Below, piece after piece: positions 10,045-20,080 of a stretch of 64,000 nucleotides of DNA (position 1 is the first letter of the stretch; every line of letters begins with the position of its first letter). Made by a program: the position numbers and the translations under genes. This stretch comes from Shinisaurus crocodilurus (taxonomy: Eukaryota > Chordata > Lepidosauria > Squamata > Shinisauridae): positions 28,712 through 92,711 of the forward strand of contig JAHFWL010000253.1 of assembly GCA_021292165.1 (NCBI GenBank), read 5' to 3'. The notes under the pieces are model-generated. The model saw only the letters and a program-made list of their open reading frames with translations, was not told where the DNA came from and searched no databases.

Positions 10045-11159
10045 CTGATTTGAGAAATGAGAGCAGCTAGTTCTGTCTGCAATAAATAATTCAAACTGCT
10101 CTCTAGTTCCCCTGTGGCAAAACTCCTACAAATGCAAAGATCACAGGAGTGGCACAAGATATTGCTAATGCTAACCCATTTTCTTCCTTATGATCATGAG
10201 TGGCTTAAAAAAAAATGTGACACACACTAATTAGTTCCTTCAGAATTTATCACAAGCATATGATAACCCCCAATGTAAGACATTAGATGGCATCATATAT
10301 CTTTTGCAATAAAATAACAATTAACTGCATGTAAGTATGTTAAGGAAGATTAGAAGTTAGGTATCTGAATGTTTAAAGGGGCTGCATTACTTTCTTCTCC
10401 TATTCCCAGTTCCCAGCATAAAGGCAATGTTTCACTTTCAAGCACCCAGTAAAAGGCCTGGTCAAAATCAGTGTATTTGTTATGGTAATTGCCAATTGAG
10501 TTCACTGGCTGTGGTGGATCTTCTGCCAGAGAAGACACAAACTCTTTTTCTACTAGAGTAACTTTTTATTGTAATTACACTAGTATCATCTAATTTTTGT
10601 AAGTGTTGTACAACTCAGCATAATTGCCAGGTTGCTTAACAGCATGGTTACTTACTAGCCAATTAAGAATTAGCAGTACATTGGGATGAAGGGCGCTTTA
10701 GTTAAATTGCCTTTTTCTAACCAGCCATTGATAATTTACTCCTTCACTGGAGTCCAGTTGCTGAAGCATTCCCCCCCCCCCGAAAAACATGATCCCTCTC
10801 TCATTCAGGCACTAAAGCCTAGATCATCACAGCTTCTGCCCATCATTTTTGAAGCAATTGCCCTAGGAATCAGTCCACACAGCCTGTTTGCGCATGTGGC
10901 CAGTGGCTTATTTTCTATCTGATCTGTTTCTTTTCAGGCCCAGCTGTGGCGTGCCCATGTCTGGTCAACCCATCAAAACCACAAACAGTGATTAAGGGTG
11001 TCACCAGCACCTGAGTTGATTCACACAACCCTCAGGTGAATGTCTGTTTATTTGCTGTCTGGCCTGATGTGGAAAAAAAAAAATGGCTATCTGAGCACTC
11101 CCAGATGCGAACATGGGATGGTTCACACATCTGGCTCCGCATGCTATCGCCTCCAGGAG
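10045..11159. other. Non-coding, nothing recognised
   Basis: AT-rich sequence with a C run at about 10770-10781 and no repeat or gene that I could support. Confidence 0.4.
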
Positions 11160-11167
11160 TTTGCAGG

Positions 11168-11324
11168 CAGTGGAGGCTGGTGGCTCCAATGTCAGTGGGG
11201 CGGTGTATCCACTCTGGGTTTTAGCCTGAACTTTAAATCCATGGTGCTGAACCCCAACCCCAAAATAGGTTTGGCACCATGGATAGCTCCATGTCCGCCC
11301 CACTGACATTGGCAGCCTCCACTG
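11168..11324. mobile_element. Palindromic hAT MITE, family F, exact 8-bp duplication
   Basis: 157 bp with ends CAGTGGAGGCTGG and CAGCCTCCACTG. Inside these, TGTCAGTGGGGCGG pairs with CCGCCCCACTGACA and CCATGGTGCTGAACCCC with its complement. It is flanked by exact TTTGCAGG at 11160-11167 and 11325-11332. A decayed relative lies at 38545-38745. Confidence 0.9.
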
Positions 11325-11332
11325 TTTGCAGG

Positions 11333-12470
11333 CTTGTTGCTAAGCTCATGACTAGGAGGCACTTTCACAGATGTATGGCTTGTGTGAACTGGAATCCCCT
11401 CATTAGAACTGTTCAGGCAGGGCCTAAGATATGTACGCATTGGCTTGCTAAAAAAAAAAAAAAAAAAGGCCCATTGAGTTTGCGCAGATCATGACCACCA
11501 CTTGTTTGGTTTCCGCTGCCATCCCTGCATGGGTGCCTCTCAGCCATTAGACCAGGGACTTCCCTGCATGCACCTGGAGTTGGTCACATGGTAACCACCA
11601 GGCGTATGAAACTGTAAGAGACTGCTTAAGATGACCATTTCAAAGTAGAGCACACAGAAAACAAACGGCCCTGCACTCCAGGAGCATGCAAATCAGCCCA
11701 GGAACTTTTCCATTTATATTGCAAAAGGGAGAACAGACCCTGATATACCGTAGATATAATAAAAGGACTTAAGTCCCCAGTAAATGTTTAGCAAGAGATG
11801 ACCGTATTTGCTCAGCATGCCCATCTGAAGCCCGAGTGTATAAAACCCACTTATCTACCACCAGGAACTTTGGGCTTTTAGAATGGACTGCATGTCCACT
11901 CTAAATTATATGAAAAATGTTACCTCTATGGAGTAAATTATATGGAAAATGTTACCTCTACTATGGTTGTTTCAGGTTTTCAAATTACTCTTTTTGGTTA
12001 CCGAAAAGCAGTTAAGAAATAGGCTATCTTTTTTGCAATTTCAATAACATTTTGTATTGTTGAAGGATGACAGATAATTTGCAATAGTTCCAAAATGTAT
12101 CTGATGGGCTTGTTGTATTATTAGTGGGTGTATTTCATAGAGGAAACAGTTGGAAGTGAACACTGATTGCTATTTTTTTTGTTTTGTTTTTAGTGTTCCA
12201 GAATGCTTAATTTTGTAGACTTTTCAAGATAACCATGTACACATTTAATTAAGCCCAAAAGTAGAATAGTACGTGAAAATATGTACTATTTGTAATAGCA
12301 CAAAATGTAATGCAAAGTATGAAAAAGGAAGTGAGATATTAAAACGAAGATCTGTCTCTTAAAAAGGGGAGCAGGACATAAGGAAATGTTATTTCCAGAA
12401 GAGCAAGGTATTATAGCAACTCAGCACATTACTGTGCTACAGAAAATTCCACCACCACCGACATTAACTG
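11333..12470. other. Non-coding, AT-rich
   Basis: Contains an A run at 11450-11467 and a near-duplicate of AAATGTTACCTCTA at about 11918 and 11948. No gene or classified repeat seen. Confidence 0.4.
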
Positions 12471-12479
12471 TGGACATCA

Positions 12480-12480
12480 C

Positions 12481-12515
<35 letters not shown>

Positions 12516-12554
12516 GGAGAGAGAGAGAGAGAGAGAGATAGAGAGAGAGAGAGA
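12480..12554. repeat. (GT)n(GA)n compound microsatellite
   Basis: A short GT run passes into a GA run of about 55 bp with one GGG and one TA interruption. The Ser/Leu-rich frames across it are artefacts. Confidence 0.95.
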
Positions 12555-12670
12555 ACAGACATCCATGATGTCTGGGTATCCTGATTGGTTTGGTGTAACT
12601 GGTGTCTCTCAGAGCAATTGCAATGTGTAGAGCCATCATTGTGTAAGGCAGGAATCAAAGTCTACCACAA

Positions 12671-13250
12671 CATAGGAACACAGGAACCGCTGCCTTATAC
12701 CACGTTAGATTATTTGCCCACCTAGCCTAGAAGTAGCAAATTTTTGGGGCCATGGGCATATTTGGCAATTAGAAAAACTGTCCTGGACACCATCACAAAA
12801 TGTCTGCCATGGGAGGCGTGGCAAAGGAGAAGTACCCTGCCTAAAAGACTGAATACAGGGCAGAGGTGGGTCTGATCCCCAACTCCTTTGAACCCACAGT
12901 TTTCAGCACTAACAGAAACCTATTTTACAGCAATCCCACCTACCAGTAAGAAAATGTGTTACCTAATTTAAAAAAAAACAAAAACAGTGGTAGGGGGAGG
13001 GTGACTTGGTGGGCACCAAGAAAGGTATACAGGGGTGCATTGGTGCTCATGGGCACCATGTTGCCTACCCCTGATCTAGCCCAATATTATCTAGTCTGCC
13101 TGGTACTAGCTATCCAGCATCTCAGGTCAAAGTCTTTCCCATCACCTGCTACCTAATCCTTTTAAGTGAATATGCCAGGGAATTGAACCTGGGACTATCT
13201 GCCATGCAATGCATGTGACCTACAACTGTGCTATGGTCCCTCCCTAGCTA
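12671..13250 (-). mobile_element. Type B SINE split by a hAT element
   Basis: The SINE tail (AACCGCTGCCTTATACCACG) lies at 12685-12727, and the rest, ending in the tRNA-like head (TTGAACCTGGGAC, GCATGTGACCTACAACTGTGC), at 13082-13250. The break is the element at 12728-13073. Confidence 0.8.
12728..13073 (-). mobile_element. hAT-like element inside a SINE
   Basis: 346 bp. The right end reads ACCATGTTGCCTACCCCTG and the left end is a decayed copy (TAGAAGTAGCAAATTT). The SINE sequence is duplicated around it as ACCTAGCC (12720-12727) and ATCTAGCC (13074-13081), seven of eight matching. No transposase frame remains. Confidence 0.75.
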
Positions 13251-13410
13251 GCAGCAGCTCTCCGGGGCCTCAGCCTCTCCTGCTACCAGGCCCTTTTAAC
13301 TGGAGGTCTTTTGTATCACCTGGTTCTTTTAACTGGAGATGCCAGCTGTTGAACTTGGGGCCTTTTGCATCCACTGAGTTATGCATCTTCCACTGAGTTA
13401 TGCAGGAGGA
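13251..13410 (-). mobile_element. Type B SINE fragments, partly duplicated
   Basis: GCAGCAGCTCTCCGGGGCCTC and two copies of TTTTAACTGGAGRT, then TTGAACTTGGGGCC and two copies of CCACTGAGTTATGCA, match the reverse of the type B SINE. The doubled blocks show local rearrangement. Confidence 0.6.
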
Positions 13411-13479
13411 GTCATGCATGGGGTATTGGGGTAGAATCCCCCTCTTTCTTCCTCCCCATATCCTTCAGCAATACCCGGG

Positions 13480-14330
13480 GTCCTTCCAGACGGACGGTTC
13501 CTAGCACTACCAACCAAAATGCATTGTGCAGCTGTTCCATCTTTCCCTCCGTAGCAGATTTTTTTGGGTGCTTCCAGGGGAGGCTTTTATTATACAATCA
13601 TCCTGCCTCATTCATGCAATTTGACAAGGGGTCCAGACATCACCGTCTTCTGTTTGTAATCCTCCTGTGTTTGCCCACCAGTTCTTCCATCTTTTTCCTG
13701 CTTCCAGACAGAGGTTTCCTAGAGCTTCCGATCAAAAGGCATTGTGCAACTATTCCATCTTTCCCTCCTTAATGGTTTTTCTGTGATATGAAGAAGAACA
13801 AAGGCAGAAGAAGCAGTGGGAAAACATGGGAGGATACAGATAGAAGGCAGCAATGGGTGGTATAAAACAGGATGCTTATGCCTCCCCCACCCCTGAGTCC
13901 TTTGTGCCCTGCTGGTTCCCTTCTGCAAGAGGCACCCACCACTTGCGGAACGGAGATTTAGTGCTTCTGGGGACAACCGGAAACGAGTGAAAACGCTCGT
14001 TTCTGGAACGGGGCAGATCAGTGGAGCTCTCATAAGGGAGCTCTGCCGACCTGTCCCAATACAAAAAGAAAATTGTATTTCTGCTCGTTTGGGGACTTTC
14101 TCTAGGAAGCGCTCAATCTCCATTGCAAAAGCGGTGGGTGGAACAGAATCAGTGGGACCCACCACTTGCAGAAGGGAATCGGTGGGGCACAAAAGAAACA
14201 GTGGGGGGTATAAGCTCCCCATTGGATACTGCCCCATGTCTGGATCCCCCACATACACATAAAATGCCACAAATGAGGCAGGATGATTGCACAATAAAAG
14301 CCTCATCTGGAAGCATCCCTCGCCCTCACA
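13480..14330. repeat. Family H repeat cluster with inverted parts
   Basis: The unit GCATTGTGCARCTRTTCCAT lies at 13521 and 13739 on the plus strand. GGTGCTTCCAG followed by AGGCTTTTATTATACAATCA at 13568-13612 recurs inverted at 14268-14317. The interior around 13900-14200 has another inverted pair (CACTTGCGGAAC / ACTTGCAGAAGGG). The overlapping long frames look like shadows of this structure, not proteins. It may be one large palindromic transposon. Class unknown. Confidence 0.55.
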
Positions 14331-14419
14331 AATATCCTAGCACCGCAGATGGCTGGTTAATGTGAAACTCAATGGAATCAGTGGTACAGCCAGCTAATTT
14401 TAGACTCTGGACTTAATGG

Positions 14420-14555
14420 TCTTACCGGGGGGGGGGGGAGGTTTAGAAGGGCATGTGTGTTACTTCAGTTGTGAAGCACACAACTAACATTTCTCTTCCC
14501 ACCCTCCAACAACCATTCCATGCTTTACAACTACTTCTACATTCCTAATAGGTTA
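14420..14555 (-). repeat. Dispersed repeat family Y, reverse copy
   Basis: TTACTTCAGTTGTGAAGCAC followed by ACAACTAACATTTCTCTTCC is the reverse complement of the block at 23545-23575 and 42868-42898. It begins next to an 11-G run at about 14427. Confidence 0.65.
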
Positions 14556-14589
14556 GAATGTCTGCCTACCCTGATAAAAGAAATACTGG

Positions 14590-14910
14590 CCTGGTTCTTA
14601 CATAAGGAAAACCCAGAGTATGGGTTGTGTATGAGTTGTCGTTGAATTGTGGCTTGCTGTAGAATTGTGGCTTGTTGGGCAAACCTTGCACTATGGTTTA
14701 ACTAACCACATACAACCCAGGAAGAGAACCCATGGTTTGTTTTTGGGTTGTGAACTCTGGGTTGTTCGTGGTTAACAACCCATTGTTAAACCATAGTGCA
14801 GCATTCACATGTAACGGCAACCCATTCAATAACAACCCACGATCCAACAATAACCTGCACTCAACACATACTCAACCTGCACTCTGGGTTGTCGTTACGT
14901 GTGAACCAGG
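14590..14910. repeat. Palindromic MITE, AACCC type
   Basis: The ends CCTGGTTCTTACAT and GTTACGTGTGAACCAGG pair as inverted repeats, and the body is full of GGGTTGT on the left and ACAACCC on the right. The same ends occur at 57250-57677. No frame or clear target duplication was found. Confidence 0.7.
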
Positions 14911-15520
14911 TCATCCTGAGCATGTGCCATTGTGCATTTTAAGCTCACTTAAACCATTGCACCATCATGACTATGGAAATAAAATGGAGTTTGGTTCTGC
15001 CACCATGATGCCCTGCCACTCTCTGGGTGGTTATTTGGTGGCCCCCTGAGCTACAGGGCTCTGGGCTTTGGCCCCAAGGTCCAGCCCTAGCTGTGCTATT
15101 GAATGGAATATGCAACCAGATCGGAGCTTTTCAGATGCAATCAGTAGGATTTCTCATCTGGTTGTACCACCTGCTCCCCTCCCCCATCCCCAGGTTCAAC
15201 CACCTTAAATGCATCCAGACATTGACAGTCAAAAGTGGAGAGCAAGGAAAGCAAAGACTTTCTGTAAGAGAAGCATAATGACAACACAACATGTGACCAA
15301 ACCCTACATATGACAGGGATGGGGACTCGGACTCCAGGACTCGACTCGTGAGTCGGACTGAGTCCCCCCTCTGACTCGACTCGGACTCGAGTCCCAATAT
15401 TTTTAATGGGACTCGAGACTCAACTCGGGACTCGAGACCAAGGACTCTTCAACATCCCTGGGCTGTGCCAGAAGGAGTGCAGAGGAGCGTGATTGCCGGC
15501 GAAGAGCACATGGAAGCGAG

Positions 15521-15805
15521 GTGTGCCGCTGCTCGGCCACTATGGACGGCTACCAGGAGTGCAGCCCCAACAGTGTGTCAAGATTTATTTTGATTGATGT
15601 GTTGCGTACTTGGGAGAGGCAGAAGAAGGACCTGAGATTATTCTGTGTGGCTGCTCTGAGTGTGTTTCTGGTTCCAGCAAGTTCATCACCAGTGGAGCGG
15701 GTGTTCAGTGAGGGTGGAATTGTGATGAGATCTCACCGTTCCAGAATGGGGGCCAAACATTTAGAAAAAACCGTGTTCCTCAAATGCAACATGGATAAGT
15801 TTTAG
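15521..15805 (+). pseudogene. hAT transposase C-terminal fragment (hATC dimerisation region)
   Basis: The frame ends with SVFLVPASSSPVERVFSEGG, then RSHRSRMGAKHLEKTVFLKCN and a stop. This is the conserved hAT C-terminal block (small residues, S.ERVFS, R..R, then a hydrophobic strand and N), used for transposase dimerisation. The preceding 45 residues are less typical and the zinc finger and catalytic core are absent. The start codon at 15521 is just the first ATG or alternative start in the surviving piece, not the native start. The rest of the gene was lost when the element was shortened. Confidence 0.85.
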
Positions 15806-15867
15806 GAAGTACAGCAAGTTTATTTTTTAAACTCATTTTTCTAAAATGCAACCTTTCAGACATTTTG

Positions 15868-16048
15868 GGTTTGGCTGCCTCTGCCTGCCTGTCTGGGGTT
15901 CCCTGCCTCCTCTGCCTGCCTGGTCTCTTATTGACCAGTTCAACAGTTGAATTGTCCAAGACAAAGGCCTCTGCCTGCCTGCTTTGGGGTTCCCTGCCTC
16001 CTCTGCCTGCCTGGTTATTTTGGGTTTGTCTGCCTGGTCTGTTCTTGC
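15868..16048. repeat. CTGCCTGCC-rich internal repeat of the hAT element
   Basis: CCTCTGCCTGCCTG and GGGGTTCCCTGCC recur, giving two about 75-bp related blocks separated by GACCAGTTCAACAGTTGAA. Lies between the transposase end and the right terminus. Confidence 0.7.
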
Positions 16049-16820
16049 CAAAATCAGTTGCAGAGTTTTGAAATAAAAAGGCACACTTGTGCCTAGAATT
16101 TATTTAAGCCACACATCTGAAGTAGCCTTATTTTGTTGGGAAAAAACCCCATTGATTTTAATAGGGACTCATGGAGTCAGCTTTGGGAGTGACTCGTGAC
16201 TCGTGAGTCACCATTTTGGACCAAGGACTCGGACTCGAGACTCGGGTCCAGAGACTCGTGACTCGACTCGTGCCTCGAGACCAAGGACTCTTCAACATCC
16301 CTGACATATGATACGTCGTTGTGCTGCTAATTGTTTTCTACATTATTCATATCGAGTTTTCATGACTGGATGAAATATTTAACTGCCCTCTATTTACTGA
16401 AAGTTCAGCGTGGAGCTGCTCCATTCCTTGATGATACAAAAAGAGCCATTTGAAAATAAGGGAGTGCGCAATAAACCTGGCCTCAGCTGGATATAAACCA
16501 GAGTCAGAGCATTTCTTTTTATATTTATCCAAAATGCGCACAATTAGGCTGCCCCCGACATTGCCCTTGTGTCAGAATCTTGAAGACCCAGTCAGCAGTC
16601 AAAGCTGCATGAACAAAATGTGCACAATTTGATTGCTATGGTAAAAAAAATCAGAACCTGTATTCAAAAGTATGTAGACTTCCTGGAAGTGTCTGGCCAA
16701 GACCTGGCTGGTTAGTTCAGAGCAATAGATGAAACCCAGCCCTTGTGCAATTCCACAGTTTCTTGGCCCTGTGAATTTCTTTTAGAAGCATGGCTCATTT
16801 TTATCCCTCTTTCCCTCAGC

Positions 16821-17153
16821 CAGTAGTACTGGCTCCACGTTTTTGAAGGCCCGTGGGCAAGACACCCTCCCTCAGGGTGCCTGCCTTTTCACCACCATTG
16901 TCAACAGCTGCCATGGCTCCTCACCTGCTCTCTCATCACTGCTACCGCTTGCTTGCTTGACAGGCAGAGAGCAAGCGGGCTGCGGCATCTCCTGCTCCTC
17001 CTTCTCACCACCCCTGTTGTCTGGGCCAGAGCGAGAAGCAGGTGAACAAGCAGGTGGCAGTGGTGAAGAGGAGGAGCGAGCCCAGGAGGCTCTTCTCCGT
17101 GGGCCTGTGCTGCGGTGTGGGCCCTTATCAGGTCTACCCTTGATGCCAGCCTG
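16821..17153 (-). mobile_element. hAT family B, exact 8-bp duplication
   Basis: 333 bp. Starts CAGTAGTACTGGCTCC and ends CTTGATGCCAGCCTG, the reverse of the ends at 59775 (CAGGGCCGGCATCAAGG). Exact CCCTCAGC flanks it (16813-16820, 17154-17161). The body shares TTGGGCAAGACA, CTTGACAGGCAGAGAG and TCTGGGCCAGAGC with 50265 and 59775. Frames across it are not transposase. Confidence 0.9.
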
Positions 17154-17306
17154 CCCTCAGCTCTGCATCCTGTTTTTCTCTCCACCTGACCTTTAGAAAA
17201 ACAATACTTCGAAATGATTTAATGTAAATTTAACACATCTTCAGGTTCCTGCTTCTCACTAGCCCTTTTCCTATGTTAACTGCCACTCCTCCACATGTTC
17301 AGTGAA

Positions 17307-17911
17307 CAGGACCGGTGCAGGGCAGTTTGGCGCCCTAGGCGGAATTATATTTAGCGCCCCCCCCTCTCGTGCCATGGGGGGGCTCCGGAGCAAAGCAGCC
17401 CTGCTCTGCAACCACCACCCCGCGCCGCCGCCACAACCTACCTACCTTCCCCCTGCCCTGGCTGCCGCTGCTGCCGCCTCCGAAGAGGAAGTGACGCGAC
17501 GGGACCCCCGCGCTCTGTTTTTTGCCGGGGAAACCAGGGCAACAGGGCTGTTTAAGCCCTGTTGCCCTGGTTCCTCCCGCCAAAATAACGCGGGCGGGGC
17601 TCCGGAAGCGACGCGGAGAAGGTAGGTGGCGAGGGGAGGGGAGGTGTGGTGGCAGCGGCAGCGGCGGGCGGGGAGGCGCGGCGGCGGCGGGCAGGGAGGC
17701 GGTGGTGGCGGCAGCGGCAGCGGCGGGGAGGCGCGGCGCGGGCGGGGAAGGTGCGCAGCGGGTGGGGGCGGCGGCAGCTTCGGCGGGCGGGGGGAGGCCC
17801 GGAGGGGGCGGCGCGGCGGCGGCAGAGAAGAGGAGCGCAGCGTTTCTGCACCCTCTTCAGCCACGCGCCCTAGGCAACCGCCTAGTTTGCCTAGCGGTAG
17901 CGCCGGCCCTG
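17307..17911 (+). mobile_element. hAT family C, CpG-rich 605-bp copy, exact 8-bp duplication
   Basis: Ends CAGGACCGGTGCAGGGCAG and GCGGTAGCGCCGGCCCTG pair as imperfect inverted repeats. TCAGTGAA flanks both sides (17299-17306, 17912-17919). The interior from about 17350 to 17860 is extremely GC- and CpG-rich with GCGGCGG runs, and contains a hairpin at 17529-17574 whose 20-21-bp arms (GGAAACCAGGGCAACAGGG and complement) are nearly perfect. Long Gly/Ala/Arg- or Pro-rich frames on both strands come from this composition. Two other copies are at 26857 and 62860. Confidence 0.93.
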
Positions 17912-17930
17912 TCAGTGAATGTGGGTGGGG

Positions 17931-18065
17931 CAGGGCTGGCCCTACCATCAGGCCAAGTGAAGCAGCCGCCTTAGAAATCAGATACTGGGGATCAGAGAGA
18001 GGCGGGGTGGTGTTGGAGAACAGAGCTGTGTGTGTGCCTGGTGCCCTGCCCTACAGAGGATATGT
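17931..18065 (-). mobile_element. hAT family D fragment
   Basis: CAGGGCTGGCCCTACCATCAG and the GCAGCCGCCTTA block match the reversed right half of the family D copies at 7503 and 24980. The far end is lost. Confidence 0.6.
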
Positions 18066-18070
18066 GAAGT

Positions 18071-18478
18071 CAGGATCTTTTTTAGCCAATATGTGTCACT
18101 TTACACTTGCTTACATGGAACCCCATTTGCCATTTTAATGCCCATTCCCCCCACCCCCAATTTGGAGAGATCCTTTGGAGGTCTTTGCTGTCCCTTTTTG
18201 TTTTAATCATCCTAAATAAATTGGTGTTGTCAGCAAACTTGGCCGCTTCACTGCTCATCCCTAACTTCAGATCATTCATAAACAAATTTAGAAGCAGCTG
18301 TCCCAATACAGATCCTTGGGGAACCCAACTGTTTACATCCCTCCATTATGACAACTATCCATTAATTCCTGCTATCTGCTTTCTGTTCTTTAACCAGGTA
18401 CTGATCCATACGAGGACCTCCTCTCTTGCCCCGCTAAGTTTGTACAGCTGTCTTTCATGAGAGACTTTGTCAAAAGCC
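18071..18478 (-). pseudogene. CR1 LINE reverse transcriptase fragment
   Basis: The reverse strand reads a CR1-type RT core around the catalytic motif: a GVPQGSVLGP-like region decays to MGQLLLNLFMNDL, then AAKFADNTNLFRMI (the YADDT/FADDT block with D to N), then a WQMGFHVSKCKV block (usual W.M.FN..KC.V). Upstream coding sequence continues to 18478 in broken frames. The loss of the second catalytic Asp makes it inactive regardless of frame damage. Confidence 0.8.
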
Positions 18479-18935
18479 TTCTATTTATTTATTTACTGTA
18501 CTTTTAAACCACCCAATAGCTGAAGTTCTCTGGATTGTGTGTAATATACATTAAAACGAAGAACAAAAGCAGTGCAGAATAAAACCAAGATAAAACCAGC
18601 ATCAAAGAATAAAGCCATGCCAGCACATAAAACCAAATTAAAACCAGCAACAGAATTATTTAGGGTCTAAAAACACTTTAAAAAAAAACAACAGTTCTTA
18701 AAATGCCTGGGGCGAGAAAGACCCAGCACTGAAAAGACCATAACATAGGTGTCAGGCAACACTCTCTACGGAGGACATTTCACAAGCAGGGTGCCACCAC
18801 TGAAAAGACCTCTGTCTTGTAGCAACCCACCTCACCTCATTTTGCAGGGGCACCTGGAAGAGGGTCTCAGATGATTATCTTAATGTCTAGGTAGGTAAAT
18901 ACGGGAGTCCAACTTTTGAAAGTCTGAGTAAGCAA
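18479..18935 (-). mobile_element. L2-like LINE 3' end inserted in CR1
   Basis: Starts with a TTTATTTATTTA tail and AAACCACCCAATAGCTGAAG, runs through an A-rich 3' UTR, then the decayed C-terminal coding block (GGTGCCACCACTGAAAAGACC). CR1-like sequence resumes at about 18936 (TGTCTACTGGATCACACTCATCTACATG), so this LINE landed inside it. Confidence 0.6.
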
Positions 18936-18995
18936 TGTCTACTGGATCACACTCATCTACATGTTTGCTAAAAACATTCTGTCACATCTCATTCC
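18936..18995 (-). mobile_element. CR1 continuation
   Basis: Resembles the RT segment that should follow GACTTTGTCAAAAGCCTT at 18460-18478, so it is read as the other side of the interrupted CR1. Confidence 0.5.
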
Positions 18996-20080
18996 TTAAG
19001 CTGTTTGAATGCTTGGTAACATTTTTGGGACATTGCATTACCTCAGCCAATTGGTGTCAGTCACATACAGATTATTTTCAAGTTTTGATACTTTGAATCC
19101 ACAGCAGAGTTGTCAAAGACTTACTGCTTTTATAAGCCAATTCCTACCATGCTGCTATATCTTTGGCAGCAAAAATAGCAACTTAGTCTACCAGAGCTAA
19201 AACAGCAGATTACCCCTGGTAACAGGGGTAGAGATGAATGACTCTGACACCAGTTGGGACAGCCAAAGTGGCTGAAAGATCCCCTAACATGCTACAGTGT
19301 GGCCCTTTTGGCAGCAACATCTGCTTCTCGGCTCTTGGAACTGCAGTACAAGTGTTTTTCAAGAACAGTAGGGCAACCACCACCAGCAGAACAGTACAGA
19401 TGTACATACTAATGTACAAGCTTTGTCTTAAGAGTCCAGCTAGTAACAGTAGGCAGGCTGGATTTAGCTGTAAGGCCCAACTGATTTAGACAGAGCAATA
19501 AGTGAAAGTACATTTTGCTTACAAGGAATACATACAAATAAATCTGCTTTGGCTATGCTGGTGCTGGATGTTTTGAAGACAGCCTGCTCTGTTCTTAATT
19601 CAATGATCAAAAATCCTGCTGGTTTAAGACCAGCGATAAGGCTCTCTCATGTTGGTTCAAGCTCCACAAAGCCAGGAAATTGGAAGGTTAGGTCGCTGAT
19701 GCCCTAACAGACATGCTCCATGATCAGTAATGATGTTGTGCAATGTGAGAACGTGTGCTTGCTTATGACTTGCCCTCCATGCGTACACACTTTTCCTGGA
19801 TCTTTCAGGCCCAAATCCAGATAGGGAGGATGGAATGCCTGGAACCAGCAAAGATGCCTCGCATTGTCCTAGTGACCTAGTCCTACATTGCCTTATGAAG
19901 CATATGAGCCTTACTCTATTGCTAGAGGAATCCTCTGCGAGTTGACCCATGCCTATTTATTACCTGCACATCATCATTACTGAGATTGTTCTGGTTTGGC
20001 TCACAATTTTATTTATTTATTTATTTATCTTCTCAAATCCATTATTATGGTTTTTCTATCCTGCATTTCACTACTTTAAA
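18996..20080. other. Non-coding, nothing recognised
   Basis: A short palindrome TTACCCCTGGTAACAGGGGTA lies near 19210-19230 and a TTTA run at 20011-20030. No supported gene. Confidence 0.4.

Larger units (their letters stand above)
15314..16303 (+). mobile_element. hAT transposon, internally deleted, with exact 8-bp duplication
   Basis: 990 bp. It starts CAGGGATGGGGACTCGG and ends CTTCAACATCCCTG, so the outer CAGGGATG/CATCCCTG are inverted ends. Exact ACATATGA flanks it at 15306-15313 and 16304-16311. About 100 bp inside each end is packed with GACTCG/CGAGTC motifs, the kind of subterminal repeat that hAT transposases bind. The interior holds a piece of transposase gene (15521-15805) and a CTGCCTGCC-rich stretch at 15868-16048. 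It lacks most of a transposase, so it depends on another copy. Confidence 0.93.

Noticed and set aside
12421..12658. Leu/Ser repeat frames
   Set aside because: Translation of the GA/GT microsatellite.
13719..14306. 195-codon reverse frame
   Set aside because: Lies in an inverted repeat cluster, overlaps open frames on the other strand and has no domain.
15330..15450. Possible CRISPR-like array of GACTCG units
   Set aside because: No regular spacing or unique spacers. The motifs are hAT subterminal repeats, and the genome is a vertebrate.
17442..18138. Long Gly/Ala/Arg-rich and Pro-rich frames on both strands (up to 170 codons)
   Set aside because: They overlap each other in a CpG-dense transposon interior with few stop codons. 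Composition explains them.
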